A DNA stretch of 64,000 nt from RPQJ01 sp963793005 (GCA_963793005.1 CAWBYP010000002.1:744001-808000); one strand, 5' to 3'. Shown: positions 26,441 to 35,400, counted from the stretch's first letter. Program-made: numbers and translations. The notes: generated by a model not told the origin, from the letters alone.

Positions 26441-27537
26441 GTACCGAAACCGTCGCGACCCCGTCGCAGGCCGTCCCGCGCCGCATCGACGAGTTCCTGA
26501 AGGAAGTCCTGAAGAAGAACGGCTCCGACCTGCACTTCGTGGCCGGTGACCCGCCGCGCATCCGGCTTTACGGCGAACTCCAGTCGCTGCGCAGCGAGCC
26601 CCTCGAGAAGGATTACGTCCGCGAGCTGCTCTCCGAGATCATGACCCACCGCGCCAGGCAGCGGCTGGAGGAGAAGGACGGCGCCGACTTCGCCTACATG
26701 ATTCCCGGCGTGTCGCGCTTCCGTGTCAACGTGTTCCGCCACATCGGTGGCCTCGGGGCTGTGTTCCGCGCCATTCCATCCAAGGCACTGTCGCTCGAAC
26801 AGCTCAACATGCCGGACGCTGTGCGCAGCCTGTGCCGTACCAACAACGGCCTGATCCTGGTGACCGGCAAGACCGGCTCAGGAAAATCCACCACGCTTGC
26901 GGCGATGATCGACGACATCAACGGACGGATCAAAGGCCACATCCTCACGATCGAGGACCCGATCGAGTTCGTGCACATGCGGCGAAACTGCCTGGTGAGC
27001 CAGCGCGAGGTCGGCGTGCACAGCCCCGGCTTCGCGGAGGCGCTGCACTCGGCGCTGCGCGAGGACCCGGACGTTATCCTGGTCGGCGAATTACGCGACC
27101 TCGAGACCATGGGCATCGCGGTCACCGCCGCGGAAATGGGCATCCTGGTGATGGGCACCCTGCACACCAACGGCGCCGCCGCCACGGTGGACCGCATCGT
27201 CAACGCGTTTCCTGCGGACAAGCAGGCGCACGTGCGTACGATGATGTCCACGTCGCTGCGCGGGGTGGTGTCGCAGCAGCTGATCCAGCGCGCCGACAAG
27301 CGCGGCCGCGTGGCTGCGCTGGAAGTGATGATCAACACCCCCGCGGTGTCGAACCTCATCCGCCAGGGCAAGCTCGACCAGCTCGAGAACTCCATGCAGA
27401 GCGGCGCCCAGTTCGGCATGCGGACCATGGACTCTGCGATCCAGGAACTGCTCGACAAGGGTCTCATCACAGGCCAGGCCGCCTACGAAAAGGCGATCAA
27501 CAAGCAGCGTTTCGAGCAATTCAAGGGCGTCGGCTGA
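26437..27537 (+). CDS. PilT/PilU-family type IV pilus motor ATPase (second of pair)
   Basis: 366 residues, same family. Walker A is GKTGSGKSTTLAAM (about residue 144), the Asp box is ILTIEDPIEFVHMRRN, Walker B is DPDVILVGELRDLET and the His box is GTLHTNGAAATVDRIV. The C-terminal motif AVSNLIRQGKLDQL resembles the PilT AIRNLIRE motif more closely than the partner does. All ATPase motifs are intact. Paired retraction ATPases (PilT plus accessory PilU) are usual in gammaproteobacteria. Which of the two plays the main role here is not decidable. Confidence 0.92.
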   Translation: MSTETVATPSQAVPRRIDEFLKEVLKKNGSDLHFVAGDPPRIRLYGELQSLRSEPLEKDYVRELLSEIMTHRARQRLEEKDGADFAYMIPGVSRFRVNVFRHIGGLGAVFRAIPSKALSLEQLNMPDAVRSLCRTNNGLILVTGKTGSGKSTTLAAMIDDINGRIKGHILTIEDPIEFVHMRRNCLVSQREVGVHSPGFAEALHSALREDPDVILVGELRDLETMGIAVTAAEMGILVMGTLHTNGAAATVDRIVNAFPADKQAHVRTMMSTSLRGVVSQQLIQRADKRGRVAALEVMINTPAVSNLIRQGKLDQLENSMQSGAQFGMRTMDSAIQELLDKGLITGQAAYEKAINKQRFEQFKGVG

Positions 27538-27570
27538 TTCGCCTGCGGCGGCGCGGCGGCATCCCGCGCA

Positions 27571-27579
27571 TGGCATAAT
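27571..27579 (+). promoter_or_regulatory. Putative extended -10 promoter of metG
   Basis: TGGCATAAT (TG-n-CATAAT) followed by CCCGCG, 27 bases before the metG start in a 69-base gap. No -35 recognised. Confidence 0.4.
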
Positions 27580-27606
27580 CCCGCGTCCTGCAGGATCGCC
27601 GAGCCC

Positions 27607-29721
27607 ATGAGCACACCGACCCCCCGCACCATCCTGGTCACCAGCGCGCTGCCCTACGCCAACGGCGCGCCGCATATCGGCCACATCGTCGAGTACGTCT
27701 ACACCGACCTGTGGGTGCGCTACCAGAGGCTGCGCGGTCGTGACTGCGTATACGTCTGCGCGAGCGATGCCCACGGCACACCGACCATGCTGAAGGCCCG
27801 GCAGGAAGGCGTGACGCCGGAGGAACTCATCGCGCGCTTCGCCGAGGTCCAGAAGCGGGACTTCGCCGATTTCGACATCTCGTTCGACAATTTCCATACC
27901 ACGCACTCCGATGAGAACCGCGAGGTCACCAACGGCATCTATGCCCGGCTGGTGGCTGCGGGCCACATCCGCCGCGAGACGATCCGGCAGGCCTACGACG
28001 AGCAGGCGAAGATGTTCCTGCCCGATCGCTACGTGCGCGGGACCTGCCCGCGCTGCGGCACGCTTGACCAGTACGGCGACAGCTGCGAGTCCTGCGGCGC
28101 AACCTACACGCCCGCGGACCTGAAGGACGCGGTGTCCGTCGTGAGCGGCGCCAGGCCAGTGCAGCGTGATTCCGAGCACCTGTTCTTCAAGCTCGGCGAC
28201 TTCGAGGCGATGCTGCGCGAATGGACCGGTTCGGGCCGCCTGCAGCCGGCGGTCACCGCAAAGCTCGGCGAGTGGTTCTCCGCCGGGCTGCGCGACTGGG
28301 ACATCTCCCGGGACGAGCCGTACTTCGGATTCGAGATTCCCGGTGAGACCGGAAAGTACTTCTACGTCTGGCTCGACGCGCCGATCGGCTACCTGGGCAG
28401 TTTCCTGCAGTACTGCCGGCGCACCGGGCTCGATTTCGACCGCTACTGGAAGCCGGACAGTGACGCCGAGGTCTACCACTTCATCGGCAAGGACATCGTC
28501 TATTTCCATACGCTGTTCTGGCCCGCGGTACTGCACGGCGCCGGGATGCGTCCGCCGACCGCGGTCTATGCGCACGGGTTCCTGACGGTCAACGGCCAGA
28601 AAATGTCGAAGTCGCGGGGCACGTTCATCACTGCGCGCGCCTGGCTGGACCACTTGCCTGCGGAATACCTGCGTTACTTCTTCGCCTCGCGCCTCGGGCC
28701 GGGTGTCGAAGACCTCGACCTCAACCTCGACGAGTTCGTCGCCAAGCTGAACTCGGACGTGGTCGGCAAGCTCGTCAACATCGCGAGCCGCTGCGCCGGC
28801 TTCATCGCGCGCGGGTCGAACGGCCGGCTCGCGGCCACGCTGCCCGAGCCTGCGCTGTACGGGGAATTCGTCGCGGCCGGCGAGCGCGTCGGCGAAGCCT
28901 ACGAAGGACGCGACTACGCTGCGGTTGTGCGCGAGGTCATGCAACTCGCCGACCGCGCCAATCTCTATATCGATCAGCAGAAACCCTGGCTCGCGGCCAA
29001 GGATCCGGCCCGTGCCGCCGAGGTACAGGGCGTGTGCACGCAGGGACTCAACCTGTTCCGCGTGCTCGTGGTGTACCTGAAGCCGATCATGCCGAGGCTC
29101 GCGTCGGGCGCCGAGCGCTTCCTGCGACTTGCGCCGCAATCGTGGGACGACGTGGCAACGCCGCTGCTCGGGGCCGCAATCGAAAATTACAAACCGCTGG
29201 CAACACGGGTCGATGCTGCCGCCGTAGAAGCCCTGCTCTCGGCGTCGGTTGAAAACCTGAAGGCCACTGGCGTCCCGGCCGAGGCTGCTTCCGGTGCTGC
29301 GGCAGGAGCCGCGCCTGCCGCGCCCGGGCGGGAAGCTGCGTCGGCGCCCGTTGCTGAGCCCGCATCGACTGCTGCAACCGATGTGCCGCGGCTGCCGAAC
29401 GCGTCGATCGAGGAATTCGCCCGGATCGACCTCCGGATCGCCCGCATCGAGGCCGCCGAACTCGTGGACGGCGCCGACAAGCTGTTGAGGCTCACGGTTG
29501 ACCTGGGCGGCGAGCGGCGCACGGTGTTCGCCGGCATCCGGCAGGCCTACGCGCCCGAGGCGCTGGTCGGGCGACTGACCGTGCTGGTCGCGAACCTCGA
29601 GCCGCGCAAGATGCGCTTCGGCGTCTCCGAGGGCATGGTGCTCGCTGCCGGGCCGGGCGGAGCTGACATCTTCCTGCTGTCCCCGGACAGCGGCGCCGAA
29701 CCCGGCATGAAAGTGAAATGA
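27607..29721 (+). CDS. metG: Methionyl-tRNA synthetase
   Basis: Class I synthetase of 704 residues. The HIGH motif is in GAPHIGHIVEYVYTDLW. The zinc knuckle CPRCGTLDQYGDSCESCG has the two CxxC pairs of the E. coli-type enzyme. The KMSKS loop is GQKMSKSRGTF, and the anticodon-binding domain follows. An Ala/Pro-rich linker (about residues 560-595) leads to a C-terminal Trbp111-type tRNA-binding domain (IEEFARIDLRIARIEAAE to the end) used for dimerisation. Complete. Confidence 0.97.
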   Translation: MSTPTPRTILVTSALPYANGAPHIGHIVEYVYTDLWVRYQRLRGRDCVYVCASDAHGTPTMLKARQEGVTPEELIARFAEVQKRDFADFDISFDNFHTTHSDENREVTNGIYARLVAAGHIRRETIRQAYDEQAKMFLPDRYVRGTCPRCGTLDQYGDSCESCGATYTPADLKDAVSVVSGARPVQRDSEHLFFKLGDFEAMLREWTGSGRLQPAVTAKLGEWFSAGLRDWDISRDEPYFGFEIPGETGKYFYVWLDAPIGYLGSFLQYCRRTGLDFDRYWKPDSDAEVYHFIGKDIVYFHTLFWPAVLHGAGMRPPTAVYAHGFLTVNGQKMSKSRGTFITARAWLDHLPAEYLRYFFASRLGPGVEDLDLNLDEFVAKLNSDVVGKLVNIASRCAGFIARGSNGRLAATLPEPALYGEFVAAGERVGEAYEGRDYAAVVREVMQLADRANLYIDQQKPWLAAKDPARAAEVQGVCTQGLNLFRVLVVYLKPIMPRLASGAERFLRLAPQSWDDVATPLLGAAIENYKPLATRVDAAAVEALLSASVENLKATGVPAEAASGAAAGAAPAAPGREAASAPVAEPASTAATDVPRLPNASIEEFARIDLRIARIEAAELVDGADKLLRLTVDLGGERRTVFAGIRQAYAPEALVGRLTVLVANLEPRKMRFGVSEGMVLAAGPGGADIFLLSPDSGAEPGMKVK

Positions 29722-29754
29722 GCCCCCCGGCCGCCTGCTGACCGGGGGCCACCC

Positions 29755-30336
29755 ATGACCGACCTGCTGCTGCTGGCCATCGGTGCGAGTCTCGTCAACA
29801 ACTTCGTACTGACGAGCTTCCTGGGCCTGTGCCCGTTCGTCGGCGTGAGCGGTCGGTTCGAGGCCGCCGCGGGCATGGCGCTCGCCACGCTGTTCGTGAT
29901 GACACTTGCTTCGGCGCTGGGCTACGCGGCCTTCCACTGGGTGCTCGACCCGCTCGGATTCGGCTACCTGCGCACGCTGGTGTTCATCCTGCTGATCGCC
30001 GCAGTGGTGCAGTTCACCGAACTTGTGGTCCGGGCGACCAGCCCCCTGCTTCACCAGTTGCTCGGCGTGTTCCTGCCGCTGATCACCACCAACTGCGCGG
30101 TGCTCGGCGTGGCCCTGCTCAACCTCGACCGGCACCACAGCCTGCTGGAGTCGCTGGTGTACGGCGCGTCCGCCGCGGCGGGATTCGGGCTGGCGCTGGT
30201 GCTGTTCGCCGCGCTCCGCGAGCGCATCGACAGCGGCGACGTGCCCGCGGCATTTCGTGGCGCGCCGCTCGCGCTGGTGACTGCCGGCCTGATGGCACTC
30301 GCATTCATGGGCTTCAGTGGGCTGGGCGCACGATGA
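29755..30336 (+). CDS. rsxA: Ion-translocating electron transport complex subunit RsxA/RnfA
   Basis: Integral membrane subunit of 193 residues with six hydrophobic helices. Conserved segments are NNFVLTSFLGLCPFVGVSGR and LITTNCAVLGVALLN, each with the membrane cysteine that in Rnf complexes coordinates a membrane-embedded Fe-S cluster with RsxE. It is first in an rsxABCDGE order. The four-base ATGA overlap with rsxB indicates coupling. The complex moves electrons from NADH or ferredoxin across the membrane, and in E. coli keeps SoxR reduced. Confidence 0.95.
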   Translation: MTDLLLLAIGASLVNNFVLTSFLGLCPFVGVSGRFEAAAGMALATLFVMTLASALGYAAFHWVLDPLGFGYLRTLVFILLIAAVVQFTELVVRATSPLLHQLLGVFLPLITTNCAVLGVALLNLDRHHSLLESLVYGASAAAGFGLALVLFAALRERIDSGDVPAAFRGAPLALVTAGLMALAFMGFSGLGAR

Positions 30337-30875
30337 GTTCGGGCGTCGTCGTGCCGGCACTTGCCGTGGCCGCACCGCTGGCCCTGGTGCTGGGTGCCGC
30401 GCTCGGTTGGGCCGCAACCCGGCTGCGACCGGACAGCGGATCTCTCGTCGCCCGCATCGACGCATTGTTGCCGCAGACGCAGTGCGGGCAATGCCGCTAC
30501 CCCGGGTGTCGTCCGTACGCGGAGGCAATTGCAGGAGGCGAGGCAGGAACGGACCAGTGCCCGCCGGGCGGCGACCACACTGCGCGCGCGCTTGCCGACC
30601 TACTCGGCCGTGAGCCGCGGCCAGTCAATCCGGAGTTCGGCGCCGTCGCGGCCGCCGGCGTCGCCCAGGTCGACGAGGACCTGTGCATCGGCTGCGCGCT
30701 GTGCCTGCCCGCCTGCCCGGTGGACGCGATCATCGGTGCGCCGCGCTTCATGCACACGGTGATCGAAACGCAGTGCACGGGTTGCGGTCTGTGCGTTCCG
30801 CCCTGCCCGGTGGACTGCATCGAAATGAGGCCGCCCACGAACCCGATCGTGCCACGCGGTCGTCGCGCGGCCTGA
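30333..30875 (+). CDS. rsxB: Electron transport complex subunit RsxB/RnfB
   Basis: Ferredoxin-like subunit of 180 residues. An N-terminal membrane anchor (ALAVAAPLALVLGAALGW) precedes the 4Fe-4S motif QTQCGQCRYPGCRPYAEAI with the later CPPGG. Two ferredoxin clusters follow: CIGCALCLPACPVDA and CTGCGLCVPPCPVDC. The start was taken at the ATGA overlap with rsxA. It feeds electrons into RsxC. The tail is short and basic. Confidence 0.95.
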   Translation: MSSGVVVPALAVAAPLALVLGAALGWAATRLRPDSGSLVARIDALLPQTQCGQCRYPGCRPYAEAIAGGEAGTDQCPPGGDHTARALADLLGREPRPVNPEFGAVAAAGVAQVDEDLCIGCALCLPACPVDAIIGAPRFMHTVIETQCTGCGLCVPPCPVDCIEMRPPTNPIVPRGRRAA

Positions 30876-30882
30876 GCAGCCG

Positions 30883-32340
30883 ATGTTTCACCGCCAGCGG
30901 TTTCCAGAGGGGCTGCGACTGGCTGCGCACAAGACCGACCCCATGCGGCAACCACTGCAGCAGGCGCCCTCGCCCACGCGCGCGATCGTCGCGCTCGACC
31001 AGGGCAGCGGGGCCGGGGCTGCGCCTGGCGTTCGCGCGGGCGAGCGAGTGCGCGTCGGGACCCTGATCGGGCGTCCGTTCGAACCGTCAGCGTCGCCGGT
31101 GCTCGCCCCGGTTGCCGGCATCGTCCGCGCCGTGGAGATTAGCGAGACCGCCAACGCCGCAGGCCAAGGGCTCTGCGTCGAAATCGAGAACGATGGCTCG
31201 GACGAACCCGAGCGCGACTTCACCCGGCTTGACTGGCAGTCCATGCACCCCGACGAACTGCTCGAGTCGATTCGCAACGCGGGCATCGCGGGCCTCGGTG
31301 GCGGCGCGTTCCCGACGGCAGCGAAGCTCGAGCGCGCAAGATCGCGGGCGGTGACGCACCTGGTGCTGAATGGCGCCGAGTGCGAACCGTGGATCTGCTG
31401 CGACGACGCGATGATGCGCGAGCGTGCGGGCGATGTATTGCGCGGAGCGCAGGTCATGCTGCACGCAAGCGGCGCCGCGCGCTGCACCATTGCTGTCGAG
31501 GACGACAAGCCCGAGGCCATCGAAGCCCTGCAGGCTGCAATTGCCGCGGCCGGCGACGGGCGCATAGAGTTGATGTCGCTCGGCACGATCTACCCCGCTG
31601 GGGCCGAGCGCCAGCTGCTAGCCGGCGTGACGGGTATCGAGGTGCCCTTCGACGCCCTGCCGGCGGCTGCCGGGCTCGTTTGCCAGAATGTCGGAACCGC
31701 GGCCGCCGTATCGCGCTTCGTCCGCACCGGCGCACCACTCACCACCCGCGTCGTCACGGTCACTGGCAGCGGAATCCGACGTCCCGCCAACCTCGAGGCT
31801 CGCATCGGCACGCCGGTCGCAGACCTGGTCGACGCCTGCGGCGGCTACCTGTCGGATCCGGTGCGGCTGCTTGCCGGCGGAATCATGACCGGCCGGGCCA
31901 TAGCGACAGATGCGGTGCCATTGACGCAGGCGATCAACTGCATCGTTGCCGCGACCGCAGCGGACCTCGCAGGTCGCGCAGCGGAATCTCCCTGCATCCG
32001 CTGCGGCGACTGCGCGAGCGTATGCCCCGCAGGCCTGCTTCCACAACAACTGCACAGGGGCGTCACGTCCGCGAACACGGCGTTTCTGCAGCGCCACGGC
32101 CTCGAGGACTGTATCGAGTGCGGCTGCTGCGATTACGTCTGCCCGAGCAATATCGCGTTGACCGCGGCTTTTCGGGCTGCACGGGCGGATGCGCGACTGC
32201 GGCACGACGAACTGCGACGGGCAGGCGAGGCGCGCGAGCGCCATGCCCGGCACCAGGCGCGCATCGAGGCGGCGGCCGAGGACGAGCGCCGCGCGTTCGA
32301 GTCGGCACGCCGTCGCGCCCGCGGCGAAAACGTAGACTGA
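30883..32340 (+). CDS. rsxC: Electron transport complex subunit RsxC/RnfC
   Basis: NADH-binding Fe-S flavoprotein subunit of 485 residues. The glycine-rich NADH loop is GIAGLGGGAFPTAAKL (about residue 140), followed by NGAECEPWICCDD. Two 4Fe-4S motifs are near the C-terminus: CIRCGDCASVCPAGLLP and CIECGCCDYVCPSN. It lacks the long Ala/Lys-rich C-terminal extension of E. coli RsxC, ending soon after a charged helix. Seven bases follow rsxB. Confidence 0.95.
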   Translation: MFHRQRFPEGLRLAAHKTDPMRQPLQQAPSPTRAIVALDQGSGAGAAPGVRAGERVRVGTLIGRPFEPSASPVLAPVAGIVRAVEISETANAAGQGLCVEIENDGSDEPERDFTRLDWQSMHPDELLESIRNAGIAGLGGGAFPTAAKLERARSRAVTHLVLNGAECEPWICCDDAMMRERAGDVLRGAQVMLHASGAARCTIAVEDDKPEAIEALQAAIAAAGDGRIELMSLGTIYPAGAERQLLAGVTGIEVPFDALPAAAGLVCQNVGTAAAVSRFVRTGAPLTTRVVTVTGSGIRRPANLEARIGTPVADLVDACGGYLSDPVRLLAGGIMTGRAIATDAVPLTQAINCIVAATAADLAGRAAESPCIRCGDCASVCPAGLLPQQLHRGVTSANTAFLQRHGLEDCIECGCCDYVCPSNIALTAAFRAARADARLRHDELRRAGEARERHARHQARIEAAAEDERRAFESARRRARGENVD

Positions 32341-32345
32341 TACGC

Positions 32346-33380
32346 ATGCGATTCGACACCGCACCCGCCCCCCACATCGTCGCCGGTTATACGGTGCCGC
32401 GCGTGATGATCCAGGTGCTGGTAGGCCTGGTTCCAGTAGTGCTGGTACAGGTGGCGCTGTTCGGGCCCGGTACCCTGCTGCAGATGGCCGTCGCGGGCCC
32501 GACGGCGCTGCTCTGCGAGGCAATCGTGCTCAGGGCGCGGGGCCGTGACGTCGCCCCGTTCCTGCGCGATGCCAGCGTGCTGGTGACAGCGGCGCTGCTC
32601 GCGCTGGCGGTTCCGCCATTGCTGCCATGGTGGCTGACGGCACTCGGTACTGCGATCGCCGTACTGCTCGGCAAGCACGTATACGGCGGTATCGGCCAGA
32701 ACCCGTTCAACCCGGCAATGGTTGGCTACGCCGTCCTGCTCGTGTCGTTTCCGCTCGAGATGACACGCTGGCCCGTGCCGCTTGGCACTGATGGCGTCAC
32801 ATGGCTGGACCTGGCTGGATTAGCGTGGCAGTCGGTCATGCACGGCCCAGCCGCGGCAGGCTGGGACGCCTACACCGGGGCAACCGCGCTCGACTCGCTG
32901 CGACTCGGTCTCTCGCAGCGCTACACGATGAGCGAAATCTCCGCGGGACCCGCTTTCGGCTCGCTGGGAAGCACGGGCTGGCAGTGGGTGAACCTCGCCG
33001 CGCTGGCGGGTGGGCTCTACCTGATTGCGCGTGGAATCGTGCGCTGGCACATCCCGGTCGCAGTGCTGGCCGGCGTCGCGCTGCCCGCCTGGATAATGAA
33101 TGCAGTTGATCCCGGCGCACATGCACCCGCGATGTTCCAGCTGTTTTCCGGCGCCACCATGCTGGGCGCTTTCTTCATCGCAACGGACCCGGTTTCGGCG
33201 GCGACCAGCGACCGCGGGCGGCTCGTATACGGCGTGGGCATAGGCGCCATCACCTGGACAATCCGCGCGTACGGCGGCTATCCGGACGGCATCGCCTTCG
33301 CCGTGCTGCTGATGAACCTCGCAGCCCCGCTTATCGATCGCTACACCGTGCCGAGGATCCATGGACACCCGCGACGCTGA
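32346..33380 (+). CDS. rsxD: Electron transport complex subunit RsxD/RnfD
   Basis: Membrane subunit of 344 residues with about nine hydrophobic helices, related to NqrB. It begins MRFDTAPAPHIVAGYTVPRV. The FMN-attachment region is LFSGATMLGAFFIATDPVSA, whose Thr in SGAT is the expected covalent FMN site. Another conserved block is YGGIGQNPFNPAMVGY. The start follows rsxC by five bases, and the end overlaps rsxG by 20 bases. Confidence 0.95.
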   Translation: MRFDTAPAPHIVAGYTVPRVMIQVLVGLVPVVLVQVALFGPGTLLQMAVAGPTALLCEAIVLRARGRDVAPFLRDASVLVTAALLALAVPPLLPWWLTALGTAIAVLLGKHVYGGIGQNPFNPAMVGYAVLLVSFPLEMTRWPVPLGTDGVTWLDLAGLAWQSVMHGPAAAGWDAYTGATALDSLRLGLSQRYTMSEISAGPAFGSLGSTGWQWVNLAALAGGLYLIARGIVRWHIPVAVLAGVALPAWIMNAVDPGAHAPAMFQLFSGATMLGAFFIATDPVSAATSDRGRLVYGVGIGAITWTIRAYGGYPDGIAFAVLLMNLAAPLIDRYTVPRIHGHPRR

Positions 33381-34038
33381 AGCGAACCGCCGCAGGCCGT
33401 TGCGTGCCGCCCTGACGCTGGCCGTCGCGGCCGCCGTCGCGGTCGGCATCGCGGCGCTGGTACACGACATCGCAGCGCCGCGAATCGAGGCCAACGAACG
33501 GGCGCAGCGCATCGCACGCTTCGCAGCGGTGCTCGGCGCAGCGCAATACGACAACGACCTGCTCGGCGACGTGATATTCGTGCGCGACGCGGAGCGGCTC
33601 GGCACCGACGACCCTGTGCCCGTCCACCGCGCGAGGCTTGCAGGCCAGCCCGTCGCCGCACTGATCGAGACGGTTGCGCCGGACGGTTATTCGGGCGAAA
33701 TCCGGCTGCTGGTTGCGGTGGGGGCGGACGGCCACCTGCTCGGTGTCAGGGTACTTGCACACAAGGAGACTCCCGGCCTCGGCGATGCCATCGACGAGCG
33801 CAAGTCCAGCTGGATACTCGGCTTTACCGGGCGATCGCTGGCCGACCCTGCGCCACAGGGCTGGAAGGTCCGCAAGGACGGTGGCGAGTTCGACCAGTTC
33901 ACCGGCGCCACGGTCACGCCGCGCGCGGTGGTCGGCGCGGTCGAGGACGCGCTGCTGTACTTCGAAGCCAACCGGCGGCAGATCTTCGAAATGCCTTCCG
34001 CGGCGGCAACAGCAGACGTTGGGCGGTCGGGATCGTGA
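33361..34038 (+). CDS. rsxG: Electron transport complex subunit RsxG/RnfG
   Basis: FMN-binding periplasmic subunit of 225 residues. An N-terminal anchor (LRAALTLAVAAAVAVGIAAL) is followed by the domain with LLVAVGADGHLLGVRVLAHK and KETPGLGDAID. The covalent FMN motif FDQFTGATVTP follows, Thr being the attachment site. It belongs to the rsx operon between rsxD and rsxE. Confidence 0.94.
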   Translation: MDTRDAEANRRRPLRAALTLAVAAAVAVGIAALVHDIAAPRIEANERAQRIARFAAVLGAAQYDNDLLGDVIFVRDAERLGTDDPVPVHRARLAGQPVAALIETVAPDGYSGEIRLLVAVGADGHLLGVRVLAHKETPGLGDAIDERKSSWILGFTGRSLADPAPQGWKVRKDGGEFDQFTGATVTPRAVVGAVEDALLYFEANRRQIFEMPSAAATADVGRSGS

Positions 34039-34064
34039 ACCACACGATGCCTTACACTCCGCCG

Positions 34065-34665
34065 ATGACCCCTTCCGCAGATCCTGCGCAACGGCCTGGA
34101 CAGCTCGAATCCGGGCCTGGTCCAGCTGCTCGGCCTGTGTCCGCTGCTCGCGGTCAGCAACTCCGTCGACAATGCGTTCGGCCTCGCGCTCGCGACATGC
34201 GCGGTGCTGCTCGTGAGCAACGCCATTGCATCGCTGGTCGGCAGGTGGCTGCTCCCTGAAGTACGCATCGCGGTGTTCGTACTCGCGATCGCCGGCGCCG
34301 TCACGTCGGTGCAGCTCGCGATCGCGGCCTGGTGGCCGGAGCTCCACGACGCGCTCGGCATCTTCCTGCCGCTGATCGTCACCAACTGCCTGGTGCTCGC
34401 GCGGGCGGAGTCATTCGCCTCACGCCAGCCCCTGGGCCTGGCACTGCTCGATGGCGCCGCGATGGGAATCGGCTTCGGTCTCGTGCTGGTGTCACTCGGT
34501 GCGCTGCGCGAATTCCTCGGCCACGGCCTGCTGCTGGCGCTGCTGCCGCCCGGCGCATTCATCCTGCTCGGACTGATGCTGGCGCTGCGCAACTGGCGGA
34601 TCCAGGCGCGTGCCGCGAGTTCGACTGTTGCCGAATCCGCGCTCACCGACCGGTCGGCCGCATGA
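34065..34665 (+). CDS. rsxE: Electron transport complex subunit RsxE/RnfE, with probable frameshift near the start
   Basis: Membrane subunit paired with RsxA. The conserved protein is continuous from ILRNGLDSSNPGLVQLLGLC through FLPLIVTNCLVLARAESFA to ALLPPGAFILLGLMLALRNW. In the reading frame of that sequence, a stop codon (34066-34068) comes just before it, and no ATG, GTG or TTG occurs until 34204, far inside the conserved part. The ATG at 34065 is one frame off. Removing one C from the CCCC run at 34069-34072 would give MTLPQILRNGL, a normal RsxE start of 199 residues. Either an assembly error or a real lesion. The 3' end overlaps nth by four bases. Confidence 0.85.
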
Positions 34666-35396
34666 ACCCGCGGCGCGCACACGCAATATTCGAGCGCCTG
34701 CGCGCCGGAAATCCGCACCCAAAGACGGAACTCGAGTACTCGACGCCATTCGAGCTGCTGGTCGCAGTGATCCTCTCTGCGCAGGCGACCGACCGCAGCG
34801 TGAACCTCGCGACCGGCCGGCTGTTCCGCGTCGCGAACACGCCGCAGGCGATCGTTGCGCTCGGCGTAGAAGGGCTCGCCGCGTACGTGAAGTCGATCGG
34901 ACTCTACCAGGGCAAGGCGAAGAACATCGTGGCCACCTGCCGCAAGCTCATCGACGAGCACGGCGGCCGCGTACCCGAAGACCGCGAGTCGCTCGAGGCC
35001 CTTCCGGGTGTCGGGCGCAAGACCGCCAACGTGATCCTGAACACTGCCTTCGGGCACCCAACGCTGGCGGTCGACACCCACGTGTTCCGCGTCGCCAATC
35101 GCACGGGTCTCGCGAAGGCCGATGATGTGCGCGGGGTAGAGGAACAGCTGCTGAAGCGCGTGCCCCGGGAATTCATGCAGGACGCGCACCACTGGCTGAT
35201 CCTGCACGGCCGCTACGTGTGCAAGGCGCGGCAGCCCGATTGCCCGTCCTGCCCGATCGCGGACCTCTGCGAGTACCGGCACAAGACAGCACAGGAGCAA
35301 AAGCTGCGCCATGAGTCCACGGCAAGAAAGCCGCGCAGCCCTGTCCGTGCACGTTCCCCGGGCAGTCCTGCGCCACGCGCAAAGAGGGCTGGCTGA
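34662..35396 (+). CDS. nth: Endonuclease III
   Basis: DNA glycosylase/AP lyase for oxidised pyrimidines, 244 residues. The helix-hairpin-helix is LEALPGVGRKTANVIL, with the catalytic Lys in GVGRKTA and Asp in VDTHVFRV. The 4Fe-4S cluster motif C-x6-C-x2-C-x5-C is CKARQPDCPSCPIADLC. After residue 210 a basic Arg/Pro/Ser tail of about 30 residues extends beyond the usual end. Its position after rsxE is the standard gammaproteobacterial order. Confidence 0.96.
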   Translation: MNPRRAHAIFERLRAGNPHPKTELEYSTPFELLVAVILSAQATDRSVNLATGRLFRVANTPQAIVALGVEGLAAYVKSIGLYQGKAKNIVATCRKLIDEHGGRVPEDRESLEALPGVGRKTANVILNTAFGHPTLAVDTHVFRVANRTGLAKADDVRGVEEQLLKRVPREFMQDAHHWLILHGRYVCKARQPDCPSCPIADLCEYRHKTAQEQKLRHESTARKPRSPVRARSPGSPAPRAKRAG

Positions 35397-35400
35397 ACGG

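Noticed and set aside
27091..30528. A 1145-codon open frame on the minus strand opposite pilU, metG and rsxA
   Set aside because: Antisense shadow caused by GC-rich third positions. Its composition is low-complexity (Arg, Gly, Ala, His-rich), no domain is seen, and the plus strand holds three well-supported genes.
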